From Albula goreensis (lineage: Eukaryota > Chordata > Actinopteri > Albuliformes > Albulidae), in NCBI GenBank assembly GCA_022829145.1, contig CM040749.1, positions 19,429,987-19,493,986 of the forward strand: a DNA stretch of 64,000 bases. The letters are read 5' to 3'. Numbering within the stretch: the stretch's first letter is position 1; each line of letters starts with the position of its first letter. The position numbers and the translations under genes are program-made. Positions 11,901-24,893 of the stretch are shown piece after piece. The notes beneath the pieces were generated by a model. That model did not search any database, was not told where the DNA came from, and worked only from the letters and a program-made list of their open reading frames with translations.

Positions 11901-14110
11901 TCATGTGTTTTAAAACTAGTAAAATTTTCAGTTTCATTTTAAATCTGAATTATATATAGTGCTTTAGTATTTTGACAGTGTTATGAAACAAATTTTTTTT
12001 TTATTCTATTTTTTTAGATTTATGGAAGACCGTATTGTAAGGAAGTGTAATATAACAATGTAATAAATTAGTAAACTGTGTAATATAATATCATGGTCAG
12101 GGTAGATATTACTTAATTGGTGCATATGTCCTAGGTGCTACATATATATAAAATAGTAAAATATAATATTATAGGTATATATTTCACAGCCATCAATAAC
12201 AGTTCTGGGGCTTTGTGCAGTATTTATATTAGTTCTGTAAATGGCCACAGCTGCTGAAACTCCAGGGAAAGTACCACTGTTTGTTGGTCAGTGCTTTTTT
12301 TTTTTTACTTTTTTTTTTTTTTTTTTAGAAATTGTTAATATAATTACAAAACCACTTAGCCCAATATTAAGGAGATTAGAGCAGCTCTCCATATGTGTAA
12401 GGAGGATAAAATTAATGAACAGCAGGAGGATGATATGCTGTTCTCAGAAACAAGCGAGAGCTGTTTTTTAATCACAAAAGCAACCACAGTTTTTCATGAT
12501 GTTATCCTGTCAGTGCATTATGGACCTCTTCTAAGTCATTATCTGCTGCAATTGTAGTAGAATAATGTAATAATAATTACTGATTGTACCTCAAACAATT
12601 ATATCTATTTCTTCAAACCTCCAGTGGATTTTCTTTTTTAAGGTCAGCATTTAACATTGATGGAGATTGCACATCTGACTTGACTGGAAAATAACGTACT
12701 GCAGGGGTATGACCAAAGATATTGGATGTAACCCTAGTCCAAACAATTGCACTATACTAAAGGAACTATTACTGAACTACTACAAAGGTTCTCCCTAGAA
12801 ACCAGTAAATACCAAACTTGATGCATAGTTTCTTAAGCGATAAAGTGATCAGAATGTGTGATGTTATTTCATCCGATTGGTCAAACCTGAGACCAATTCA
12901 CATTACTAGGCTGAATCCATTGGCATTTTCAATGGTGAGACTGAGGGGGCCTAGCCTCCTTCATGTTTTAAACAAGTCCTTATTAATTCTTATCTGAAAT
13001 AAATCAAATAAAACCTCAATCAATCAACTGTCAGGCACTATAAATGTTTTCATCACTACAGTATGACAAGGTATATTTATGCTAAGATCTCCACTACAAA
13101 GTTTCATTTACCCTATTACTTGAAGCCAACAATGTATTCTGGTGTACCCAATGTGGTCAAGATGATTGACTCTGTATACCTGCTGCCATCACTGTGAGCT
13201 CGGACCTCCCAAGGCTGAGTGTAGTTTAATGATTTGTTACTATAGGCAGAAGGTCAGGTACACACATACATGGAAATCTGACATAATCCAAGAGATAACA
13301 TAACATTTTTAGCTCTGTTTAATTCTATGAAGATGTAAAGATGGACACATACTCTGTGAATGGTTCAATGAAAACTACAACTGTCACTTTCCCCTAGATG
13401 TATGCTATTATATTTGCAATTTTGGATGTCTATAAATTAAGATGTGTCAGATCTCAGGGGAGTTGCATTTTTGTCTGTACTGGCTCTGTTAATATTTGTT
13501 ACATTACAAATTAATCTGCCTTTCTTCACGTTCCCTGCATATTTTCCTTAATTTGCATTTATTTGTTAATTGATAATTCAGAAAATGTACACATTTACAG
13601 ATTTTGGGCCCTTGCTCCAGTTGATTTTAAAAGAGTTACAATGAATGCCATCGTTGAAGGATGTTCATAGGCTAACCTAAAGGAGACGTTCAGGGGCTTT
13701 GAGCGTCATATGGCCAATTACACACCTACCTCAGACACTCACAACGGCTAGCTTAATGAATCTTGCCGTCTTTATTACTTGTCACTATGAGTACTCTGTC
13801 ATATATTGAGAATATGATCTTTCCTTGACAATGTCTGGCGGCAAGAATATGTTTTGAATGTTGTCTGATATGTCAGCCCCTTTCGTATTATGAAGGTTAT
13901 GAACTCTATTAATAAACAGTCAGTTCTGAATTTGTGCGCTCAGGTCATCGCTGTCACTATTCCTCATGGGAACGGACCTCAAACACACAAGAGAGACGTG
14001 AAGTGGAGTCAGTACGAAAGACTTAAGCTTCCACTTCGCGCGAAATTATCCTTTAGTTTTATTTCAGTTTTAATCATAAACACACTGTCTGCAGCCATAC
14101 CTCGCTGAGG
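11900..14110. other. Intergenic region between plekhg3 and xgb
   Basis: No exon with usable splice sites or family match was found. It contains T runs at 12295-12306 and 12309-12326 and very AT-rich stretches around 12050-12200. The last few hundred bases should hold the globin X promoter; no clear TATA box is seen. Confidence 0.5.
14035..14044. promoter_or_regulatory. Perfect TTCGCGCGAA palindrome upstream of xgb
   Basis: A 10-bp palindrome with E2F-like core (TTCGCGCGAA) lies 66 bp before the globin X ATG, in a locally CpG-containing stretch within AT-rich surroundings. A role in xgb transcription is inference only. Confidence 0.3.
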
Positions 14111-17100
14111 ATGGGCTGCGCAATATCAGGACTGGGCTTGACACCGAAACCAACGGAAGATACGAAAGATGAGGAACCCTCTGCCAAGTACCTCAGCGAG
14201 GAGCAAATCGAAATGATCAAGGAGTCGTGGAAAGTTATCCAGGAGGATATCGCAAAAGTTGGAATCATCATGTTTGTAAGGTGAGTGGTTGCAGCGTTTT
14301 ATGTCAGGTTCCATGCTGCTGAGGACGCTGGAGTACATCCATTACGCAGTGGTTTTGTGCTTGAAAGCTCTCAGTAATACAGTATCTTGATATTTTCATC
14401 TATCAGGGAGTTTTCATGGTCCAACGTAAGCTCTGGGATGTTGTATTTACTACTGCAGACTGATAATCGTTAATTAGCCAAGTATGGAGTAGGTTTTCAC
14501 CAGGTTGCCATTTTTTACTTTATACAGATTAAACAGACTCCTACATTTACTGCGATAGCATGGAAAGTCGGTCTCTGCGTGGCAACTTCCAAAGTAAGCA
14601 TGCTCTTACAGTTTGCGAAATAACTAACATTGCATGAATTTCCGCTGTCTACATACGTACAGGTTTACAATATCTAAATCGTGGACATCCACAAGTCCTA
14701 CACAGACACACACCGTGTTCACTTCGACGTCTTTTAAAAGGCTCATTTACAAAGTATTTTACGACGCTGTATACTTATCAAGATACGTTTAGTTGAATGA
14801 TTAGATTTATTTAGTGGATTTAAATTAAGTGGATAAATATGGGGGTATACTCACGTGCTTTTTCATATAAGGTCGTAAGGGACAATATGAAGTGACCTTA
14901 GATTAATCATCAAATAAACCAAACATAGATTCAGTTTTATGTCATTCTTAGTTGATAATTTTCACTGTCTCACTGTTCAAGGGTTAATACTAGGAAGAAT
15001 AACCGTCCAAAGTGGCCGGTGACGCCTGCTGATATAGACCAATGTTTCGAGCCTAGTGTACTGACTTGCACATTTATTTAATACGAAAATTGTGTTTCTG
15101 CTCTTAGCCTGGCGCACCCTAAGTTTCACCAGGGAATGATCCATTAAATCATTGTTGCCGTTCACTTAAAGTACGGATCCTGTATTCTATTAGAGCCGGC
15201 ATTGATCTGCCCTTGCATACATTCATTACAGTAAAAAAAAAAGAAAAACACGAAAAACTCCCAACAGTGTCACGTCATCGTCTTACGCTTAACAGCTGTC
15301 CTTGACTTAATGCATTCGTTTATGTAAATGTTTATATGCAAGTGCAATAATATTGCTTTACATCAACAAAGCCACGGTTATTTTTATTGTAAATACTCCC
15401 TGCTCTAGTCTAATCAGATTAGTAATTAATACTAATTAAAATGAGAATTTTAGCTTAATTGTGTCAATCATAAAGTGTGAGGATACCAGCACAAGCTGTT
15501 GTTGTGGCATAAGGCCCCTCTGGTTATGAGCTTAGTCTATGAGGCAAAATGTCTGTATTATGTAAATGTCTGATACTGATGTAAAAACCATAGTTATTCA
15601 ATTTAGGCTGAACCCCCCTTCTTGTTAAAGAAACCATTTGCCTTGTGGCATAATAATGAGAATGAAAGTATTCATTTATCTGAGAGTTTACCAGTTCTGA
15701 GATGTGAAATATGGGCCTAACTCTGTCAGAACATGGTTTAACAGGATAAGTCATCCCTCACGACATTAGAATGGTCTAAGGAAGAGCAATTACCAGCTTG
15801 TTACAATTCAGAGGTTAAAATTGCAGCATGGAACAAAATCCAGCATCTACAGGGGTTCTTCCGGACTGGGTTTGAGCACTTCTGATTTACATAAAATGAA
15901 GGAAACATTAAAGTGCTGTTGATGAGTTCTGAATATCTGGAAACTAAATGTAAGTTAAGTATGTATGGAATATAGTACATACAAAGTAAATGCACAGCAG
16001 CATACATTGTTGTAGGTCAGCAGAGGTATACATACTATATGAGATGATTGTGTATGTTTGATCGTTCTCTGAACCATGGTTGTGCAGCCACAGGAAGCAA
16101 GTTAAATACCTGGAATTATGTGGCTTATTCATTCAACAAACTTTTGAATGTGACCTTTACATTCAATCTCTCAGCCAGTTGGGTTTGAGGTGGATGTATT
16201 CAACCTTTCTCCCAGCACACAGGGGAGGAGGAAGTAATTGGGAAAACTCCATTGAATTAAATGGCTGGACTGTTTGGAAAGAATGCATCATAGAAGTCCC
16301 CACATGTGTGGTGTAACTGATGAAATGGAACTTAAAAGACCCCAAATGTCACTGTGACCCAGCTGTGGAAGGACCTCAGATGTCATTATGTGACATGAAG
16401 GTGTGTGGCCTATTCTTTCCATTCACACTTATTACCCTCATGCTTTCCATGGGGTAATAAATTGGTCTAGCCGCTGGCATAATTTGCAATGGGGGATACT
16501 TTGTCCCCAATAATCATGCTAAAATTTGATGGAATTCAATGGTGAATATGCAAACGGCGGGCATTTCCCCATTGACAGACCCATATGACTTCAGTTATTA
16601 TTAACAGACCTAGAAAAGAAGCATTTAAAAACTGTCCTGTAATGTCCTTATATTTCTCGTGTGCATTTTAAAGCAATGAGGAGTGCAAATTTCTTTCAAC
16701 CTGTTCAAGCAAATTATTTGCATTAAATTGACTGGTTTTGTTGGTTCAGGAACAAAATACTGCAAAGCTCATTAAATACTTTGAGCTCTAGGATTAGCAT
16801 TATTGCTTTATTTTATTTGGACATTAAACAAAGTGCTGAAAAAAAAATATATATATTCATATAAATATATTCATATTTTCATTCATATATATGCATTTTG
16901 AAGTGCAGATTGGACTAATTGCAGCTTTAGAAATGCAAGTATTTGTTGGGAGATTTATGTGCTGAAAGCAAATTACATTATTTTAATATCAAGCCTGGGG
17001 CTGATATTGACTGAGTGATTTAGCTACTTTATTCAAAATGAAGAATGCACACTAACCCACTGACAGGGCAAGAAAAAAACTCAAGAAGGACACATGCAAA

Positions 17101-20100
17101 TTGGGTAGATGGAAGAACACAGCATGAGGCACAAGGCTTGTGAACTTGGCCTGTGAGACCTGACAGTCCTGTTGAAAACCTAAATCTAAAAGTAAGATAA
17201 CAAAACTGATTTTCTTTAAATGAAAGGCTGGTCCTCTAAAGCCAAACTCAAGCCTGTCAGCAAAAACATACTGCTGATAGTGTTTTAATGTAACTTTAAG
17301 TTGGATGTATTTCATCTGTATTTTATATTCCCGTATGTTTATTGACAGATCTGTACATTTGTTCCCATTGCCATGCATTGAGAAGGAATGTTGTTAATAA
17401 TGTTCCCTTTGTCTTGAGCTGTATCTTATTACAGATTTTTTAAATTATTTTACTAGATAAAATGACTCCCAGCCCACCAACTGTAATTGCACTCTGGTCT
17501 GATAAAACACCTTTGTGTCTGTAAACCTTCTGAGTGGGGAAAAAGCCATCAGCACAAAGGAAATTGATATTAAACAATCCATGTTGGACTATCAGAAATT
17601 TCCTCGTTTGCTTCTTTGCCATTTTTTCCCTTTCAAATTGATGAGGTTTTGGAGATTCTCCTAGTTAATATCCTGTAAAGGTTTACCAAAAATGTTAAGA
17701 GATTGGAAGTCAAAGGCCAATCACAGCAGGGAGAGCAGCCATGTTTATGTCAGGGTCAGTGGAAGTTGAGCAAATGCAGTAGCAGCCGTGACTGTGGGTT
17801 GGTTTGGTGTCTGTATGTGTGAGGTCACGGTCAGAAGAAAGCAGTGGGTGCAAATGGAACAGTGTTAAAAAATCTGCACTACTTCCACACTGGCTTGACT
17901 AATGCCACAGGAGGAAAATATGAACTGTGAACTAAGATTGAGGCATTGTAGCATTTAAGCATAGCAATGCAATATGAATGCAACATTGCCATGAATGAAG
18001 GGAGCACAAGAAACAAAACAACTTGTTTTGATAAAACTGTCAATATTTCTGTACCACACATTCTGAGCTGAGGCAAAGGAGTACATTTTGTAAAATAATT
18101 TCTATGTGTAAAATGATTTCCAAATGAAGGGATCAAAGAGATAACATTGGGCAGTTGATACAGTGAAGGGAAGGACACTGTATCAGCCCTTAGTAGCACA
18201 GTGGTGGTGGGCACACTCTGTCACTACTGCAAAATAACTAGTTTAACACATGCATATTGAGCAAAGGTAAACACACCCCACAAGGTTGGAAGACAAAAAT
18301 AGCAATCTTGATGAAAACTGATGCTTCTTAAGCATGATGTTTGATGTGCTTATAGCTTGCTAACTACACCTGTAGAAAGTGTTTAAACTGTGCTTGACCT
18401 CTTCTAACTGAAGATAAGTCCCTTGATATGTAAATTAATGTACTGCCTCATAGACATTCTCTGTCCAATAAATATCATGCTGCACTTTGTGTATCATCTT
18501 AGGAATCAGATTTTCTGAAAGAAACCAGAAGCAGAGCAACCAAAAAAATATCCACCAAAAATGTAGAGGAATTAAAGCTCCTGAGTGTATCCCTGAAAAC
18601 AGTTTTTATTATTTTTTTATTAAACAGTTTTTTATTATTTATCACACTTCAGTGTCTCACTGGACAAAAGTCTGTTTAAACCGACACTGTTGGCAAAGTG
18701 TCAGACAAGACCCAACAAACTCTGTGGCTCTGCAAAAAGAGTGGAGGCAGCAGCAGTGATTGCAGCCTGGAATAAAGCACAGTGGGGCTCCTGATAATGA
18801 GGGAGTAGCCAGGGCCAAATGATAAAGGCTTTTCACACTCAATCAGGAGTCTGGTCATTGAAATGCGTGTGGTTGTCGGGGGGATGGGGGTATAGAAATA
18901 TTCAGTTCATGGCTGCCATCACAATAGGGAAGAACCAATATGTCCTTTGCTGGCCTTGCTCACTTAAATTGGCTCTTCAGCAGCTTGCCTCTTTGCCCTG
19001 CTTTATAGCCAAAATGTCAGTTCCTGCAGTCTTATTGTCAAAATTTCCAGTCTATAAGGTTAAACATGTTTCAGTTTGTGGTGGGCTAAACTAGTACTGG
19101 CTAGACTTAACATCTCACATTTGTGACCTAATGAAAGTGAAGAGGCCTTCCCTTGCAAGTGACCTTATCTTTACTTTTCGGTAACTCAGTGCAATGATAA
19201 TGAAGAGCCCAGATTAATAACCAAGAGGTCTAGCACATCAGCCTGAAGAGCATTCTGTAGATCCACATTACATTTTCCTAATTTTCAGCAAAATATTGAC
19301 CAGGTCTTAACATTACATTATACGTTACATAATGCCACATGTTCATTGGAAAAGGTAATATAGTTGGAGGCACCAAAGATTCAAGGAACCATTTGGTGAA
19401 AAGTTATTTCACCTACCATCAATAAAGAAAAGGCTCTAAAATTATCCATTGTTTAGCAATAGATTAATAGAGCCATTATTTGATGAAACCCAGTAAATAC
19501 CTGCAAGAAGAAATGGCTGGAGCACAAATTTCCATATGGCAGCCAAAGTCCATCATTCCAAAAACACAAAAAATCAACCAAAAGGCGTAGAAGTATAAAC
19601 CGCGCCCACATTCCTACATTAATGCACATTTTTACAATGTCTCTTACCCTGTTGCTCAAAATTGCATTTTCAAAGCAATTGAAACAAAAATATAACTTGT
19701 ATTATTTCTATATAATGTAATTAATTTGTATTCTAAATTTGAAGTTCAGTTAATCTCATGTCTATAACTAAGATATATGACCTTCCTGTTGTGCTTGATA
19801 TAATATAGTGATAGGTAAAAAATATTGATATGTTTAAATGTTATTTATGAATTCTGCTCACAGAGGCTAGTGTCTGTTGTCTTGGCAACAGGTTGTTTGA
19901 AACTCATCCAGAATGCAAAGATGTTTTCTTCCTGTTCCGAGACGTGGAGGATCTGGAGCGGCTGCGAACCAGCAAGGAGCTCCGAGCACATGGGCTCCGG
20001 TCAGTCTCCATTTGCGTGGCCCCTCCGTCCACCCCATACTCAGTCACCATACCTCCTTGCCTTTCTCTGCTGTCTTACAGCACTCACACCCAGGAGGGAA

Positions 20101-22990
20101 GCTACGTCTGGCTTCAAAGCCCCCAGTAATTGCTGATATGAGGAAAAGGCATATCCCATTCCTACACACTCACCGCTCCTCAGGTCACTCTGAATCAGTA
20201 GATTGGGTTAGCTGCTTCTGCCCTGGCCATTTTTTAATGAGACAATGGAAGAAAAATATGTTCTTCTGCTGTAGAATATTTCTTGCATGATATGTTTCAA
20301 ACATTTTTTCAAGATAATTGGCATGGGTATGGCCAGAAAGACGTGATATACTCAGACAAATGCTTCAAATCACAAAATACCACTGGGTAGAAAAATTAAT
20401 AATTTTATAGTGATTGCCACTGATTGTAGTAAAAACAAAAAAGGCAATAACTTTCTGCGTATGCCATCACCACTTCAAAAGCACCATCAATACTTTTCAG
20501 TGTTTTGTTTGTTGGAGAACATCCATCTCACAGCAGGTGGAAATTATGCTTTCCCTATTCATATTATGACACACTTAACAAAACTGCCAGTCCCCACAGT
20601 GTATTTACCACTTTGTTTAGCTCTCAAGTACCTTTCCTCACTATGAAAGACCAATAACACAAATCTATCCTGAGGGTTCTCTGTAGGGTATGCCCGCTGA
20701 AGTGGCATTACAGGAGATGGGACAGGAAATGTTCTGTACTGCAGCATGAATGAAAGGGCCAAGCAGCCCTCCAATCTTTTATCTGGACACCAGTGTAAAT
20801 ACACTCTCTGCCTGAGAGGCTGGAAACACTGTGCCATTGTTATTTTGGTATGTGTTGATAATAATGCAGTGAGCTTTTATTCAACAAGAAACAAAATAAA
20901 TTACAGAGAGAAGGTAAGAGTTGATCATGCACAAACATTTCTGGCAGCAAGTATGATAAGAAAGTAGCTTTGACATTAAGAATGATTTTTTTATGATAAA
21001 AAAACTTAAACTTTACAGTAAAACCTACATTATTTTCAGTCATCTCTCTTAGTTTGTGCCCATCAGATGAATTTCATGCATACAGTTATGTACTGAACAT
21101 CCTTCATAGGCAACCTGTATACTTGAGTCACTGTACAGTGCATGTTCTGTAACCCATTAATAGCATTGGTACACCAGAATATTAGTGCTCCCTCCTGCAT
21201 TTGATTTCACTTGTCCTTTGCTTAGATCTCAGCAATCTTTTGTGCAGATGTATGCAGTCAAGTTTTTCCTTGATGTGAACATGACGGGTTGGTGCGTTCC
21301 AATGGTGGCTCTCTGTATTCCCCTGTATAGGGTGATGTCCTTTATTGAGAAGAGCGTGGCCAGACTTGATCATCTTGAGCGGCTGGACCAGCTTGCCCTG
21401 GAACTTGGGAAGAGCCACTATCGCTACAATGCTCCACCTAAGTACTACGGGGTAGGATTACATTGACTTGGCTGTGCAAATCTGCCACTCAGAGCTGCTT
21501 ATATCCTTAGCACCTGATAGAACACCCAGAAAATTATATGGAGAAATGTTCAAGCTATGTTGGTCAGTTTACATTAAGACAACAGATGATTTGGAAGCTT
21601 TCAAATTTGTACAACTTAAATATGTGAAATTAGCAGTAGACATTATCTGCAACATTTAAATTTCATTCAGAATTCTAACTGGTCTGCATGGTTTTTCAGT
21701 ATGTGGGGATGGAGTTTATCTGTGCTGTCCAGCCAATTCTAAAAGAGAACTGGACCCCTGAACTGGAGGAGTCATGGAAGGTACAGCACAGTTGGCATCA
21801 TTTTCTTACCTAATAACAAGACATTTTGAATTAATGTGATTGCAAAAGGAAATGGATGTACACCTTCATTTGTGTTCTGCCAGTCTGCATATTTGTTATT
21901 TGCATATCTGAATAAAAAAGAGACATGCCAGGGCACATGAAGTAGATAATAACCTGATGTGATGCTTCAAAACCTTTCAAAGGGTTTTCCATGGACTGAT
22001 GAAATTTACTTTGGCTCACTAAACACAACTACTGTTAATTGGATTCAGTAAATTCAGCAAATTTCCAAATCCAATTTTAATTTCAGAAGTTGAAACTGTT
22101 TTTCCTTTCCACTCCTGCAGTGGAATAAGCATGTACCACATGGGTGCAGAGAGTGGCATTGTATCTGAAAGTTGTAAACTGCAGTCAGTGTAAATCAAGT
22201 GCAAGTAATTTTTCACTTGCACCACTTGTTTCTCTATTTGAAACTTCAAAAGACAGAGACCTTTTTTACATCATAAAGGAACACAAAAGAACTCACTGGT
22301 CTCAGCGTACTTCTGTTTCCTAAGTTCCACTAATGGTGGTGCAAACTGCTCCTGGCAGCATAGAGAATGTGATTGATTGCATTCAACAACAGCCTGCCCA
22401 CTGGTCATTTACCACCCATGAGCTCCTATGTAGGAACTGATTAATTAGCTGATTGTGCGTATAACTCCATTGTAAGTACTGCAAGGGACTACGAAAAGTC
22501 TTGTCAGTTTCAACTCATTACTGCATTAGTAATTAGAAAGTATATAAAACAAAATGTTCAGGCCCTATATCATTGTTCACAGTGCCCATATCATTGTTCA
22601 GTGGCACTGGATTTGTTTGGCCCAGGGGGGGAAGAGTGCCAACTATTGGCTGACCAACACCTCTACCAATAGCAACTTTTTTTTTTCCAGGTCAACCATT
22701 CAAGTACAAAACAAGCCAACCACTTAGCTTCAGAGGTTTGACACAAGCTCAAATAAAGCTCCTGACTGTATTAAAGTCTCCCTAAAAATCTAAGTATTCA
22801 TCAGATCTTATTGTTCCTGTTAGCGTGCGTAGTGTTTATGCTTTTTATATATCACATTTTAAACCCACAGGCCTTGTTCATGTACGTCACCAGGATTATG
22901 AAGCAGGGATATTTGGAGGAAGAGCGAAACAAGCGGAACAATCTTGTCTCCAGCAGGGAGAGGCCCCTGAAGAAAAACACAGCCCTTTAA
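14111..22990 (+). CDS. xgb: Globin X, complete (five exons)
   Basis: Five exons, 14111-14280, 19892-19999, 21331-21451, 21700-21780, 22871-22990, make a 199-residue globin. Phases are 2, 2, 0, 0; the first (B12.2) and third (G7.0) are the ancestral globin intron sites, and two extra introns are typical of globin X. The start is MGCAISG: Gly2 and Cys3 fit N-myristoylation and palmitoylation, which anchor globin X to the plasma membrane. Counting residues gives Cys65 (HPECKDVF) and Cys141 (EFICAVQ), the pair reported to form a disulfide in zebrafish globin X; distal His90 (RAHGLR) and proximal His122 (GKSHYRYN) are present. The ATG has a good Kozak context (A at -3, G at +4). The family is hexacoordinate, with proposed nitrite reduction or redox/signalling roles. 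No lesion is seen. Confidence 0.97.
14281..19891 (+). other. xgb: xgb intron 1 (5.6 kb)
   Basis: Splits Arg57 after phase 2 (AG/G). No nested gene was found. A small hairpin (TTATTACCC at 16429-16437 with GGGTAATAA at 16452-16460) and an AT-repeat zone near 16840-16890 are the only structures noticed. Confidence 0.7.
22690..22765. repeat. Copy of a degenerate dispersed repeat
   Basis: The segment with TAGCTTCAGAGGTTTGACA resembles 27250-27300 (TAGCTTCAGCAGTTTGACA), sharing flanking AGCCAAC and AAGYTCA. Two diverged copies of one family, identity unknown. Confidence 0.45.
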
Positions 22991-24893
22991 TTGAAGAGCT
23001 TCCCAATGCCAATACACCTAGAGGCTTTGTGACCAATCAGAGATGAGATCTGTCACATGTAGCTTAGCTGTGTACATAGTATATTTATTACTTTTTATTC
23101 ATTTAAGTGGCAAGCAATGTCTATATAGCATCCAATACAGAGTAGTTTTTATTTTTCAAATGTTTCCAATTTCTTATTGAAGCAGTACTGCCAAATACCA
23201 TTACAGAGCTCCTACTACAGACTAACATCCAGCAGCTTCAGTAATTCCAGTAAAACAAGCTATTACTCATGTATCAGTCATTCATTTTGGATGTTAGATA
23301 ATGTATGGTCTGACAATCCAATAACTGACATTGGAGTTCGCTTCCTAAAAAATAAAGCTACTTATAATTGAATATTTCACCTGTAAAAATGTACCATGTC
23401 TTGTACTTTGTAGAAAAAAATATCCATACTGGCTAAATGGTGTTTACCTCTGTTGAATGTAAAAGACTTGAATTCTAACTTTTACAAAAACAAACATATG
23501 AGTAAAAATAAAATCAATGTACCAATGTGTTTTTGAAGTCAGTCTGGTTAATAGCAATGATAATTCACCTTATTTTTATATTAAGGACTGTTCACTGGAA
23601 ATGAGTGTGCTGCACACTGTGGCACACAGATCCAGAATTATAAAACAATCTGAAGTCATTCAATAATATGTGCTTAAAATGGGAAAGGTTTAGGTTACTC
23701 AACACAGATGTTTTATGTAGAGCAGAATTCAATGTAAGCTTTTTCCTTCCATATTTAACTTCAAAGTTTAGTCCTTTATTTTCAGGTACTGTGGCAGTAA
23801 AATACTTCTATTTGTACAGCGAATTACCGTAAAAGGCACACCAACATTGCCTTCTCTCATTCAAGACTGAAAAGAACCCTCAAAGTTGCGACATCTATAT
23901 GCCCTACAGTACATTGGAGTAGCAAGTCATATACCACTTTTCATGCCAGCAAAGAGAAGATGGGTGGTAACGCTTTCACCTTTGGGCACAGAAGGTTAAA
24001 TTCATCCAAAGTATTATTTATTTTCTGGACCAAAAACAAATGCAGCAAATGCATCCACTGACTTTCAAATTGAAAAATAAATCCCATGTATTTATAGTAC
24101 CAGTAGCGCATTAACATATTTTATAGACCCAATCTAAAATAGGTTAGTTATGTCCAAATACATTGCAAGGAGAAAAATCTTCCAAATGAAAATATGGCAA
24201 TAACATCTGAATTTCAAAATAAAAGCAAAAGGTAAGTCCAAGTCTTCCATGTCTGTGTTAATGTCACCCCCCAGTTAAAGTATTTCTTAATACAGAAGAC
24301 ATTGGCAATCACATTGTATACTTATTTGACACTTATTAGTTAACACAAGGCCCTACTTCAGACTTCCTCTTCCAAATTATCAATGTACCCCTGGATGTGA
24401 TATACACAGAAATGACATCCATCTCCAAGGAAAATGGAGAAATTTTCAAAAGAAAGGTGAAAAAGCCTAAACTATCCAGCAAATTACCAGGGAACAGAAA
24501 TTTTCTCTATAATGGTGCACTTGATAACAGAAACTTGATGTGCGTTGTAAAACCTTAAGACAGTCAGCAGCATTCAGATTACTTCTGACACTGTGTGCAT
24601 GTCACTGCTTGTGACATGTGGGCCACAAGTTTCTCTATACCTTAAATCCGAAACATGGATGCTGGCAGCGGAGGCATAAACTTAGACCTTCTCAAAAGCC
24701 TCCAAATGCAAAGAAAGCCATTGTTTATGGCATCTCATGTTGCAGGATTAAGAGAGAATAATGCCAAGGCGGTCTACGCAAGCTGTAAGGTGGATCCACC
24801 CTGCTCACTGCTATGGGTGGAGGTGGTGGTGCAGGTGGGTGCTGAAGGGATCTGTGGGGGTGGTATTTCCAGCACTCCCTGCCCATCTGCTGC
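22991..24893. other. xgb 3' UTR and convergent srp14 3' region
   Basis: Globin X and srp14 converge here. Plus-strand AATAAA signals at 23351 and 23508 may end the xgb transcript. The srp14 3' UTR runs leftwards from 24893. No further coding sequence was recognised. Confidence 0.6.

Noticed and set aside
16429..16460. 9-bp inverted repeat TTATTACCC / GGGTAATAA in xgb intron 1
   Set aside because: Short stem with a 14-nt loop; expected by chance at this scale and no supporting context.
21225..21330. Earlier acceptor-like TTGCTTAG before xgb exon 3
   Set aside because: Using it breaks the split Arg93 codon and inserts unrelated residues; the TATAG acceptor at 21330 restores the globin E helix.
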